NCBI GenBank assembly: GCA_022457155.1
Contig: JAJGOT010000192.1
Location: forward strand, 1,028,001-1,092,000
DNA: 64,000 nucleotides
Direction: 5' to 3'
Origin: Cladopsammia gracilis
Lineage: Eukaryota > Cnidaria > Anthozoa > Scleractinia > Dendrophylliidae
Of this stretch, positions 43,080 to 54,129 are shown in pieces. The stretch's first letter is position 1. The number at the start of each line of letters is the position of its first letter. The translations under genes were made by a program, and so were the position numbers. The notes under the pieces are model-generated. The model had not been told where the DNA came from and did no database searches. It was given only the letters and a program-made list of their open reading frames with translations.

Positions 43080-45155
43080 GAACACTGGGGGCGATACCAG
43101 AGGTATTATTTTTTTAGGGAAAACCGACGTGCGAGCATGTAGGAGCTTCTTCTGACCGTTTATGTGGACCTCTGGAGTCAGTCTAGGTCGAACGAAAAGT
43201 TTCACTAAATTAAGTTGCCGACACAACTTTATGAAGACAGTTTGTGTGGTGTACTACTGTGAAGACAGCTTTTGTGCTGTCCTACTGGGAAGACAGTGTT
43301 TGTGCTTCACTACTGTGAAGACAGCTTTTGTGCTCTGTGAAGATAGCGTTTGTGCTGTACTACTGTGAAGACAGCTTTTCTGGCACTCTGGACAATTCTC
43401 TATGCTTCTGGGACGGCTTTTTAATATGGGGGAACACTCGCTGGCTTCGGAAAGTCCGGGATCTGGTACAGCATGCAGATAATATCTCCGTGACGATAGA
43501 ACACGACAGACGTTTGGTCCAACGTAGTTTATTCTACTTGCACTTAAAAACATAACCAGAATACAACTAGAGTGTAACCGGCAACTCGACCGGGGACATA
43601 TTAGCCCCACCGGGCGTATTCCGACTCACGTCTAACAAAGCTCTTGTATTTGAGACTAACATAACGCACAACGTAGTAGAAAACATAAACAAACATTTCA
43701 GAAGTCTTATTGGATGAAACTAAAACCAAGCTTTGCAACATTAATTACTTTCAAACTAACGCAGGTACTAACAACTTAACAAAAGGAATTTTGCAGGTTT
43801 CTTACATCTACACACCTAAGATAGGGCGAGAACAGTTTACGCTAACCACAACAGCAGGTTTTATGGTTATCGTACTGGAAAACTAAGAGAAAATAATTCT
43901 ACGCTGGATTGTTATATTTTTATAAAGCAAAGCGAGTGAAACTAAATAACAATAATTCCTGTTAACACAACTTTTATTTTTTGTTTGACCTCAACTACGT
44001 ATTATATTATCTCACGCTGTTACAAATATATTTTTTGAATGGAACATTTAAATTTAACTCACTATGCATTTGGCGTTTTATGCGAGTTACGCAGATACGC
44101 AGCCTGAAATGGGCTTCTTGCAAAGAATAACTGGGCATTTATTATTTTCAACCCAGCTATAATCACAGGGGAGATCATTCCACTTTCCTGGCTGTACGTT
44201 CCTATCACCTGGGGTTCCATACATGTTCCCACAATGCTCCTTTCTTCCTGATCCGTTGTTCGGTTCATTGTCTGCCCAGTTTTGATATTGATGTCCCTCT
44301 AGTGGAGTGCCGTCAACCCAGTAGAACTTATAGTCTGCACGTCGATGCATCCCAAGCCACACACCCAAATGAGTGAGTGTCTTCTGCTTCTTCATCAGGT
44401 TGAAAATGAATTTGTCTTCAGCGGCTGATCTGATTACGGGGAGGTCTGCCCCCATATTACGGCATGTTGTTCTCGCGTCTGCCTCTTTCGTGGTTGGAGT
44501 ATCATCGATGTAATAACATTCGCTTCCATATCTTACCCAACCAGCTGGACAATCTGAATAAGCTGCAATATTGGAAGAGAAAGAAACAATCTAGTTAGTG
44601 AAACTAAACCTAAATGGTCTGTTGCAATGTGTCGATCCCCTTTGTGTGTCACAAAAGAAAATTATGCATTAGGTAGCTTATAGGTCAGTAACATACCGTA
44701 CAGCGTGGAATTTTACAAAGAAATTTACTGTATATATCTCATAAACTAAGTGCGAGGGCCGTACAGGGAGAATATCGGTGCGAGGTCTTGGCAGTGCAAC
44801 ACCGAGGGCCAATATTATTTCAGTACGTGCCAAGCAAGCTTTTTAAACCATATTCACTCCAGTCCCCGCCTTATGATAAACAAGTCTGGATACACCAGTG
44901 AAAATGCTTGTAATTTAGACTGAAATATTAGGGTTTGCTGTTGGGATTAAAGACTCATTAAATTAATGCTATTACAGAAAGTCATTAGCAGTTAAAAACA
45001 ATTTTTTTTTCATAGAAGTATTATATATTTTGTTGTATCCCTTTAGTATTATATAATATTTTCACAGATTGATATCCGTGTCGCGTCAATTGTAATAGCT
45101 ATCATTTCTACTATTTATAATTAGTATAAATCTACTAGCGAATGCTGTTCTCTTA
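43080..45155. repeat. Segmental duplication SD2b (carries lectin exon D)
   Basis: Collinear with SD2a and SD2c. The 28-bp GAAGACAGCTTTTGTGCTGT repeat has about six units at 43230-43380. Confidence 0.85.
44087..44562 (-). CDS. C-type lectin domain exon D
   Basis: Acceptor AATATTGCAG, two bases, then SDCPAGWVRYGSECYYIDD, DARTTCRNMGADLPVIRS, LGVWLGMHR, FYWVDGTPLEG, WADNEPNNGSG, GKWNDLPC, ILCKKPISGCVSA-stop; 157 codons plus stop. EPN and WND present. Phase-1 entry. The nearest 5-prime module on this strand is the signal-peptide/coiled pair at 48593-49143, whose second exon ends in phase 2, so either an exon is missing between them or D is reached another way. Confidence 0.88.
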
Positions 45156-45349
45156 TTGGCGACTGAGGTCACCCATTATCTATCCTGTTGTAGAAAGTGA
45201 GTAGAGCGAGTGCTATGCGAGCGGCGAAGCTGCGAGCCACTTTTCCTCGCCCCATTCTTCTCGCCGGCTCCGCCGGCTCCGCCGCTAAGATACTCGCGCG
45301 ATACCCCAAACAAGTGAGCCTGCTCGCAGACTACTCCGCGCGTGGCGTG

Positions 45350-45411
45350 GTTGTTTTGTCACCACTGTTATTCCCTTAATATGAAGGGAATAACAGTGGT
45401 GACAAAACAAC
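45350..45411. mobile_element. Near-perfect hairpin, 28-bp arms
   Basis: GTTGTTTTGTCACCACTGTT, then ATTCCCTT, loop AATAT, then the inverse. Preceded by a GC-rich stretch (45197-45345) with CTCCGCCGG repeats. Probably a MITE; ends uncertain. Confidence 0.7.
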
Positions 45412-45779
45412 CCAAAACGGCTTGAAATACCCCGAAGGACAAAAGAATACACCAGAGGTGAGTTCAATAGAATCACTTTATTGAATTAATGCCTAAATTT
45501 CGCTTTTTTAAGCGTTCGAAATCTACGTTATTTTTTCCCCATACAAAGTCTTAAATTTTTAAAACGGCCGCCCTGTAACCCAATACCGCTTTCATCGAAG
45601 GGTCACCTCCCGTCTCACACACCGCTAATAATTAACCCTTCGCTTTCTCGTGACGTGAGTTTGGGCTGCCTGTGTTCATTATTACACGTGCCTGTATGGC
45701 AACGAGTTACGGTTTGCCCTTCGGTTTTCTTTTTGTTTTACTCCGTGTTTTCGTATCTACTTTTGTGCATCGTGTTAGA

Positions 45780-46195
45780 TCAGGGGGGGGGGGGGGGGGA
45801 CTCCGTATAATGGCCTATACGGTGATGCTCCGCCCGAAAGGGGTACCTTGTTGAGGCTAGAGGTATATGAAAGGATCGGGATCTCACGAGTTGAAGTATG
45901 TGAAAGGGTAGGGATTTCACGAGGAATAGGAAAGGGAAGCGAAGCCACGCCGTTAAGCATAAAAAAGGTAGGGAAAACTGCAATTTAAGTATTATAAAAA
46001 TGGCCTTTCAAAATATATCAAATAGACGCACGTAAAGGCTCTGAAAGGGGTACCATTTTCATTGAAAGGTATATGAAAGGGGTACCATTTTCAATGAAAA
46101 GGTATATGAAAGGGGTACCTTTTCTGTCAAAAAACGGTATATGAAAGGGTAAGGGTTTGGACCTCGGGGCGGAGCATCCCCGTACAAAACTGGGT
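45780..46195. mobile_element. G-tract inverted-repeat element (family 2), fuller copy
   Basis: Starts with about 19 G, ACTCCGTATAATGGCC, GATGCTCCGCCCGAAAGG; ends GGGGCGGAGCATCCCCGTA. Inner three- to four-fold repeat of GGTATATGAAAGGGGTACC. Same family as 30166-30453. Confidence 0.85.
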
Positions 46196-46604
46196 TAGAT
46201 CTGGATACGAGAATAGGCACGCATGCACTGCGAGAACATTTTGAGCCTACGATACTTGAGATTTGGTGTGATGCAAGCAGGAGCGAAACAATTTGGGTTT
46301 TATTGTTTGTTGCTGTTTACTCGTGCCGGATACGGCAGCCAGGTAAGGTTTACCATCCGTTTTCCTTTTTATTCTTCATGTTTTCGTCTCTTATTTGTGC
46401 ATCGCATGAAATCTGGGTACGAGAATACGCACGCATGCGAGCAGAAGCGAAACTAATTTTGGTTTTATCCTGTTGCTGTTTTACGTCCCCGCGAGTAACC
46501 TACATTACTAGTTCAATAGAAACGCGAGCCTGTCTTGTTGTTAAATATTGAACGTCTAGTAGATTCATATTAAAACAATTACTAGATTATTCGCTCGTGA
46601 TTTC

Positions 46605-46665
46605 TATACGGATAGTTGATAGGGGCGAAGCCCTCATCAACTATCACGCGATAGAAATCTCGAAC
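46605..46665. repeat. Hairpin GATTTCTAT / ATAGAAATC
   Basis: GATAGTTGATAGGG-GCGAAG-CCCTCATCAACTATC inside GATTTCTAT...ATAGAAATC. Short foldback of unknown family. Confidence 0.65.
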
Positions 46666-48420
46666 ACCGTTCTCGAGCACATACACAGAATTAAGTGACT
46701 TGAATTTAACATAATATAAGATCATATTAGTGGGTTGGGTGACTGGTGGATTTCGACCCATTTTGTCAGTTTCTGTTTTCCCCGATCCTGCTCGAGTTGA
46801 TAGTTCAAAACTAGAAGGAAAAAATCATGGAGTATTTTGAGAGTAATTTGACGGTAAGAGTGTAAAACATATTGCATGTGAAATTTCTTAAGCATTATTT
46901 CTTTTCCCATTTCCAATCCTATTGGAGATACTTGCGAACTGTTTTACTGAGTTGCAATCAAGTGTATTATCAGCTTATTAAAGGGGTACGCGTGTCATCA
47001 TTTTTGTGTTGCTTTAAAAAGCTCAAAAAACTGCTAAAAATGAGATTTGCAACAACAAATGCACATTTGTCACCCAATTAGAGATAATTAGGGTTTAATT
47101 TTATTTTTGGCGATATTTCGATCTCTTATTCTTCGCCTCTTTCTTTTCTTTTCCTTTCTTTTTGTCCATTTTGCCCATTTTATCGTCTTTCTTTTCTGGG
47201 GAATTGTGGCTCGCTAACTTCTCAGGAAAGGGGAGAATTTAACCTGGTAATCTTTAAAATTTCATATTTCTCAAAATGTTACAAATCCTTTGAGAAAAAC
47301 TATTTCCTCCCAAACACTCCATAACATAGATTCATGAGATGAGCGAAGGGTTTTTGGATTGCTTGAAACGTGAACGAGATATTTCCATTAAACCCATTAA
47401 GTGGTGGAAAAATGGAATTTAGGTAGAGCTCCCCCCCTCCCCCCTCCCCCCTCCTCGTGATTGAAATCTGTTGGTTTCAGACATTATCTGCATACCCCCG
47501 TTGGGGTCGTAAACAACCCCATTTGGCGGAAAAGGGTTAAATGTTTCCCTCACTAGACCACCGTTGGGTGCAAAAATGTCGTCACTGACAATTTGCCGAT
47601 TGGAGGCGATTAAAGGTTGAAAGCTATTTCCAAGAGAACAACATATGTTCTCTTGCTATTTCACAATACCCCATTGAAAAAGTCGGGTATTGAAATATAA
47701 AACAAAAGAAACAAAATCCGCATTTTTTTTTTTAAAAAAATCTTAACCATAACAATAGGCAAGGTTTGATATCTGAATTGTTTGTCGCCATTATTATGAT
47801 TGACGGCAGCGTAAAACGTAAGCCTTAGTTGGGTTTTGAAATTCAAGAGTTCACGTGATATTGAAAGGCACAGTAAACACAATAAATTTTGTAACTTTCA
47901 GTAAAATCCTTTCAACTCTTACTCTTTCGGCAATTTATAATTTCGTTTTTTTTTTGTGGTTTCTACAAAATGTGCAAAAATCGCAACTCATTAAATTAAA
48001 ACCCGCATGTTACACCGTATAGCGGTTTAGCTTTATTTCACAAAAATAAAAAGAAACTAGCAAATTTACTTTGAATATAGCTTGTTGCTATTCCTTGGAA
48101 AACTGCTTATGTTTATTTCTAATTTATCTGAACGATCCTGAACCGACTGCCAACATGAAAATAATGAATGTTGAACTTGAATCTTGACAAAATTGTACAA
48201 AATACTTGGAATTCAAGAATTCAGCTACTAAGCTAAAACGTATTCTATAAATAAAAGAAAAGTTATAGGGAGAGATCGATGGATAAAAATTAGGGCGTCT
48301 CAGCTCCAGAAGTAGGTAATATCACCAACAACAGGCCTTATGCATGATGACATCACCAACCCAAAATTCACCACCAAGCCTCGTTTGTACGAAATTCCTT
48401 GCAAACCTTTGACAAGTTCA

Positions 48421-48479
48421 GAATAGAATACCCACTCAAAAATAACGTGAAGTTCACGTTATTTTTGAGCGGGTATTCT
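48421..48479. repeat. 59-bp near-perfect palindrome without spacer
   Basis: AGAATACCCACTCAAAAATA, ACGTGAA, then the inverse with one mismatch. SD3b has only the right half at this place (GTTCGCGTTGTTTTGAGTGG), so one arm is a local inverted duplicate or was lost there. Confidence 0.9.
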
Positions 48480-48592
48480 TTTCAACTTTACTCCCGAGAT
48501 TGTCACAGGTTTAATACACTTCGAAAGCGAGGCTTGGAGGTGAAATTAGAAAGTCTGGACGTAAAAATGCATACGAGCTATTATTTTTTCAC

Positions 48593-49143
48593 CTGCCTTG
48601 ACTGCCTTGGCAACTTTCAAATTTTGTAGACAGATCATCGAGTAGGCTTTTGATCGATTCTATCTGTTTTTTCATCTCTCTTCCGTTGCATTTTCCAATC
48701 GTCTGGTCAGTAGGTTCATTATCATCTGGGGTGCTTGCCTCAGCATAATCGATATCGTCCCACGCTGTGCAGAATACCAAACCAGTTAAAACTGAATCAA
48801 AATATTTTTTTTCTACAATATTTTTTAGAAACAATGGACATGATCCGGTGATAACATCGTGAGATTTGTTTGGAACCAAACTTTAGCCTTTCACTGCCTT
48901 TTACCTACGAAGAGGAATGCTCTTATGACATCATTAAGGATTCTAATCAGTAAACTGGGAATGCTGTGGCCAAATTTCACAAGCCACCCACGTTAGGTCG
49001 TAAAAGAAGCGTGTTATATTGAAATTTTTAATGTTAGCATTAAATGCCAGTTTACCTTCAGGCATTAAAGGAACCTGTTTTGCCATCATCGCCGCTGGTA
49101 ACATGATAAGGAGGACAAAGTACATTGTTTCCTTGATGGCCAT
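48593..49143 (-). CDS. Secreted acidic/coiled 5-prime module (gene G)
   Basis: Exon 49143-49056: MAIKETMYFVLLIMLPAAMM then AKQVPLMPE, a signal peptide, donor GTAAAC, phase 1. Exon 48764-48593: AWDDIDYAEASTPDDNEPTD, then QTIGKCNGREMKKQIES, IKSLLDDLSTKFESCQ, GSQG, an acidic linker followed by a heptad-like helix with two Cys. It ends AG before GTGAAA: either a phase-2 donor (GSQGR resembles the start of a collagen-like stretch) or, unspliced, a TGA one codon later, giving an 88-aa secreted protein. Conserved in SD3b. Likely the 5-prime part of lectin gene D, but the phase does not fit directly. Confidence 0.7.
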
Positions 49144-49689
49144 CTTTTTAGAAACTGTTGAGATAAAAATAAACGCGAGTGTTTAGTTTTCAAATTGTTA
49201 CTGATTGAATGTGAAAGGCCGAACAATGCATGGCTCAGTAAGCCACGGTTTGGCCACGGTTTTGGAGCTAAAACCGAACTTCTTTCATACGACACGATGC
49301 ATAAACTATTATGACTAGAAATGGAAGGTAGGTGCTTTACAGAAATCACTTTAAAAACTTTTAACATGTCCTCTGGGTCGCTTTCCGGCATTCAATCGGG
49401 AAAAACACCCAACACCAAACGTGAATTGAGGCGACTAACATGGTAAACGCCTTCAAAAATCTCAAGTCACCACATGAGAGGACGCATATTTAAATGTGAA
49501 CATTTTAGGACCCTCTCCTAGATTTGCCACTGGACTCGCACGACTCTATGATCTGTGAAGCCATAGGATATCAAGTTATGACCAAATGACGTACTCGAAT
49601 GAAATGAAAACAATGCTGTGTGTGATAATTTTTCCTGAGTGATTCTCGCAGTTCAATCAGTGTATGGATCACTTTTAAAACATATTTAA

Positions 49690-49905
49690 TCCTTTCAACC
49701 CCAGAGTCAATTATGGACACATGCATGCAGTGTAGTTCTAACTTTTGAGTCTATGGATGAAATCCTATGGTGTGACCATTCAAATGAAACCTCTTCAGCA
49801 GTACTTTTGCACGGTACGATTTGTTTTTCAATATTTTGCAAAATGAATTTTGGGATTTTTCATAAATTTTGATGTTTGGTACTCTTGGGAGTGAAAGGGT
49901 CAAAG
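49690..49905 (+). repeat. Dispersed AATGAAATCCTATGGTGTGAC repeat, single copy
   Basis: Blocks TGTAGTTCTAACTTTTGAGT, GGTGTGACCATTCAAATGAA, TTTTTCATAAATTTTGATG. In SD3b the first part is tandemly duplicated (59935-60110); a diverged copy is at 13905. Confidence 0.8.
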
Positions 49906-51269
49906 CCTGTTTTGATGACTTCAGTGGGAAAAAGATAACATCTATCAATTCATATAATTTAGAAACGTTTTGCAGCCTAAGCTGTAAAACGCACTTAATG
50001 GAAAGTGACGCCCAAAGGTGCGTTGGATAAATGAGCTTTTTTAAAATTGGGGTTGGGGATTTAAGTACACTTCTTGTATGCCTTAAAGTGTTAGTTATTC
50101 CTTGTTGTTTTTCCTTGTTAATTTGTTCCTGTTACTTGAAATAATCAGGCTCAATGAGTCAAAATGACGTGCTCGAATGAAATGGAAAGAATTTTAGAAC
50201 TTCCCCGCGAGTTTTCCGGCTTTGTTTGTTGAAACTGAGAAGGCTCGAGATTACAGGAAGGTACATAAAGGAGTGTATATGGAATTAAATGTATAAGTAA
50301 AACATAACGAATATCTTGATTCGGCGCTGTATTGACTAAAATTTTCCCAGTTTTCCTTTGTTTGAAATTGTCAGAGATCTATCATCAAAGCTGAGATTTT
50401 TTTGGCCCTCGAAGAACAATCTATTTACATTTGTAGTTAGAGAATGTCGAGCTTATCATATTTAAAGGACGGATCTGCACTCAATTCTGAAGACAAGAGA
50501 AGACCGACATTAACCAATAGCCAACTTGGCCGTGCGAGTTATCAAGCGCTTCTTTCTTAATTTAGATTTCGGGCGAACGGCTTTTATTGCGAGAGGAGGT
50601 CTAATTTCGCTTCTAGTTTCGCTACTAACAGAACATACCCCAAATTTAACGAGCGCGCTACCTAATTAACTAATGTAGACCTATAAATTCACTTCAGTCT
50701 ACAGACAAATCTATTTTAACTGGCCATAAAGTGATAATGTGAGTTTATTAAAATGACTATGCAATTCTCTTTGCAACAAGCTTTGTCTTCGAGTTTATCA
50801 TTAATACAGTATTTGAACCGCTCTAATCTTCTTCACCTCAATGCTAAGTTCTAAAGTAAGCAATTATGATGACTTTGTCACTTTATCATGTGTAAGATGA
50901 CAGCTTAGGGAAGCGGACAGTGTTTTAAGTAGATGGTAAACGGTGATCTCAGGTAACTTCGAGTCGGTTGAGAAATAAGTAATTTGGTATTTGGCAAAAA
51001 CACCCGACTGGACATTTAATATGACACCGTCGAACATCACGAAAAACTGCATTTGATTTGGTGAGAAATACCATTAAAAAGACATTGGTAAAGCGCAGTT
51101 TTTTTATTGAATAAAAATACCATGATAAAATGTAATACAAAGCACCTATCGGCGCAAAGCCATTGTATCTTATTGAAGTTTTGATGTATTTTATGGACAA
51201 ATTATTGGACATGTGCTGTAACACATTATTCACCAATTTGCGTCTGTAATGACATTAAAATGTGGGCGA

Positions 51270-51500
51270 GTGGTCGTTTACCTATCAGAGGTAAAAAGAT
51301 ATGAGCTGAAATATAACAATAGAAAAATTCAAGTGGTCGCGGCTTACGAGACGCCGTTTGACTATAGTGATATTTGGTATTTTGGGAAAGTGGTCGCTTA
51401 CGAGAGGTTTGGACTATAGTGATTTGACTGGAAGAAAGTTGGTATTTTGGAAAAGCGGTCGCTTACGAGACGGTGGTCGAACTTTAAGGTTCGACTGTAC
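51270..51500. repeat. Tandem GTGGTCGCTTACGAGAGG words
   Basis: GGTCGC-TTACGAGA recurs four times with TGACTATAGTGAT and GGTATTTTGG between, ending GTTCGACTGTA. Looks like remnants of pogo-like terminal sequence. SD3b has a longer version (61780-61990). Confidence 0.65.
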
Positions 51501-51637
51501 ATTTCATTGTAAAATACATTTCTTGTATTTAGATGTTTAAGTCTTCGTGTTCTCGCTTAGATTATTCCACATCGCTTCAACGAAATATTTCAATAAAGTA
51601 TGATATAAAGTCAAAGAATGATGCTCTCTGGACTTAC

Positions 51638-51905
51638 GTTTTAGCTGAGCGCACTGTATAAATCTCTGAAGCTGTCGTTCTTGGCCGGACTGAATGTTCT
51701 AACCGTGAAGCATCGGAAGGAGCAAGTTACTGAATACAAACTGAAGCGTTATCTGATCTTCTTCAAGCTTAAAAAAGGTCACTGATCGACCAGGCGTTAG
51801 TTGCTTGAAGTTTCAAATTTCCCTTTGTTATCTTAGATCATCCTTTTATATTTCCGTTTTCTTTCTGTTCTGCTTCACAAACAGAATCGCCACTCTGAAA
51901 CATTG
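51638..51905 (-). other. Putative 5-prime non-coding exon of gene G
   Basis: The minus-strand sequence from about 30 bp past a TATA box to the donor AAAAC|GTAAGT (51637-51632) is conserved in SD3b (donor at 62049). No long frame; likely 5-prime UTR. The transcription start is a guess from TATA spacing. Confidence 0.4.
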
Positions 51906-51930
51906 TAAAATACCAAGCTCAGTATTTGGA

Positions 51931-51945
51931 GTTTTATATAAAGAA
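51931..51945 (-). promoter_or_regulatory. TATA box of gene G
   Basis: The minus strand reads CTTTATATAAAAC. The SD3b equivalent (CTTTATAGAAG, near 62325) is degenerate. Confidence 0.45.
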
Positions 51946-52015
51946 CTATAAAATGAAACAATTATTCCAGCAAATTTTGCTTTACATTCCCTTTATCGGC
52001 CTGATTTGATAAAGT

Positions 52016-52192
52016 ATAGGTAAAAATGGCAAACTGATCCTTACCGCAAGGAGAAGAGATTGACACGGAAGTGAAATAAAAAAAATAAACAGTTGAATCA
52101 GAACTGGTTGAATATATTTGCTATGCATTTTTTTTATTTCACTTCTGTCTCCTTACCGCAAGGATCAGTTTGTCGTTTTTACCTATATTTCC
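52016..52192. mobile_element. Hairpin MITE with ATAGGTAAAAA ends
   Basis: ATAGGTAAAAATGGCAAACT, GATCCTTACCGCAAGGAGA is inverse to 52123-52190 (TCTCCTTACCGCAAGGATC, AGTTTG, TTTTTACCTAT). Arms about 70 bp. Confidence 0.8.
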
Positions 52193-52194
52193 GA

Positions 52195-52490
52195 TTCCGC
52201 TTATGACTCCGACGCTAATGATCCAGTGAAAACTCAGGATTGTCGGAGTCGCAAGCAGAAGCGCAAGAACCAACCAATCACGATGCCAGTTCTCAGGCCC
52301 TCCGCGTACATTCTTCCACTTATGACTCCAACAATCTAGTTTTCACTAGATCGTAAGCGACGGAGTCGAAAGCGGCATCGATATTCTTCTTCCGATTCCG
52401 TCGGTTTGATTTTCGCTTGATCGTATCGCTCTGCGCTTCTGATTACGACTCCGACTCCGTCGTTAGTGAAAACCAGCCTTTAGGTCGCGT
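52195..52490. mobile_element. Inverted-repeat element with GACTCCGAC words
   Basis: CCGATTCCGCTTATGACTCC, GTCGGAGTCGCAAG, GATTACGACTCCGACTCCG and TTAGTGAAAACCAGCC recur in direct and inverse form. Ends diffuse. Confidence 0.5.
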
Positions 52491-52589
52491 TAGAATCGCA
52501 TTATATTCTTGATCTCAACATTTCCAACCTCCAATTCCATATGGGACAATACAAAACTGAATGCAAGGCTGGCACTACAGCAAAGGGCA

Positions 52590-52965
52590 GATTTATTAAT
52601 GGCCAATATTTCGACTAATAGTATTAGTCTTCCTCAGGGCCAGGGCTATACTGAAAGAAAATATGGTAACGGCTCCTAAAATTTGAAAATTACATCTTTA
52701 TAAATGATTGGCTAATACATGACATGTAGACAGCACACTTGTAAACATAAGATAAAAATAATATATGACATATATAGTGTATGATACAAAACTGAGTTCA
52801 GCGTTCGTTCCTTCGGTTAATGCCTTCTGGTGACAAAGTGTTCCCTCTATGAATTAAAAAGGCCTAGCGTGCTTTTCGACGGGAAGCATTGATGGTAGGC
52901 TGCAGTTCAAGCGATACCAGCAAGTTTAATTTCTGCGTCGTGTTGACCTCTGCATTCAAAGGTTT
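52590..52965 (-). mobile_element. Penelope-like element tail remnant
   Basis: The minus strand reads HRGNTLSPEGINRRNE near 52860-52800 (the closing INRR of the GIY-YIG region) and then GPEED..SKYWPLINL near 52640-52600, matching APEE..KYWALL of the remnant at 19440-20085. Frames are broken. Confidence 0.5.
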
Positions 52966-52988
52966 TTCATATGGGACAGTTACATATA

Positions 52989-53518
52989 CAGTAAACCCCC
53001 ACGTATAAGAACCTAGATTTTTCGAACTTAGCCTAAACAGGTTCTTATAGAAATGGTATTTAGTGGGATTTTAGGCTACTTAGGTTCTTAAATAGGTTCT
53101 TAATTTGATAGGGGCACTAGTGATCAGCACAGATAACTACTACACGGCATATGTGATATGGAAAGCCATTGTTGCATGACATAGATGCAAGGAAGTTTTA
53201 ATGTGCTTCAACATGAAACTGTGACTTCGAAAATGAGAGAAACACATGTAACTATATTCTTAATACAATTGCATTGTGTAATCCAGTATTGGCGCAGACA
53301 TGATATGGTTTTCATTTTAGTTCATTCTTTGAATCTACCTGACTTAAACATAGACTAAAAGTTTTTTTCTGTATTTTCATCTGTGCCTTCATTTTTGTGA
53401 AATAAGAACCTATTAAAAATTTTAGGCTTAAGAGGTTCTTATGAAAAGGGGGTTTGAAATGAAAATTTTAGCCTAACAGGTTCTTAAATTTTAGGTTCTT
53501 ACACGTGGGTTTTTACTG
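52989..53518. mobile_element. TA-flanked element with CAGTAAACCCCCACGTATAA ends
   Basis: Ends CAGTAAACCCCCACGTATAA and TTACACGTGGGTTTTTACTG; TA at 52987-52988 and 53519-53520; many AGGTTCTTA words. Relative of 20406-20845. Confidence 0.8.
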
Positions 53519-53589
53519 TACTTCCATTTTACTATTTAATTCCTGGAGAGTTTTCAATGACCCCTCCTATAGTAACGACCACTCATTAC

Positions 53590-54110
53590 TATAGGATTAT
53601 TACCATAGAATTTCAACTGAACAGCACATGACGACAAAAACGCCTTCTCCGTGCTATTTGTACCAGTAATCACATGATTTCGAGTGCAATTTGAAATGAA
53701 TAAGCACGAGTAATTTTTTTAAAGACCAGGCGTTATATCTTGCTTCGAAGCGAAGATATATGTCAGTTAATTTTTAAATGTTTTTTTAACGTTTGTTTGT
53801 ATTGTACCATGCAAACGTACAAGGTTTGCTACTTTATAGAATGCACGTTCCAGCAGTATCGATGGTTTGTCTGTCCAAGCTGAAAAAAAAAAAAGAAAAT
53901 TGCACATGTTGTAATTTAAAATGGCGCGAAAAATGCGTTTTGTCTTCTTTAAATGCACTGTTCAATTGAAATTCTGGTTCTGGAGTAATGTCGTATCCAG
54001 ATCTTCCCACCCTTCCAGCGGAGAATATCTGGGCACGAATTTAGCGCGTTTTTTTTCAAACAAGTGATTAATTGTGCGCAATCCACATCAGCACGCACAA
54101 AGGAATCTTT
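53590..54110. mobile_element. Foldback element, third copy
   Basis: The left arm from GAATTTCAACTGAACAGCAC and the right arm GCACTGTTCAATTGAAATTC..CCAGATCTTC..GGGCACGAATT correspond to 42380-43035; part of the left arm is missing. Confidence 0.7.
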
Positions 54111-54129
54111 GAGTTATGGTTGTATATAG

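Larger units (their letters stand above)
46715..51950. repeat. Segmental duplication SD3a (signal-peptide/coiled module)
   Basis: Collinear with 55850-62350 (SD3b), including polypyrimidine tracts, coding exons 48593-49143, the 49690-49905 repeat, the 50160-50465 region and the putative promoter at about 51930. The stretch 46720-48390 has no exon that I can support. Confidence 0.8.

Noticed and set aside
45672..46551. ORFs of 60-82 aa around 45.7-46.5 kb
   Set aside because: They cross the family 2 G-tract element and show no domain or splice logic.
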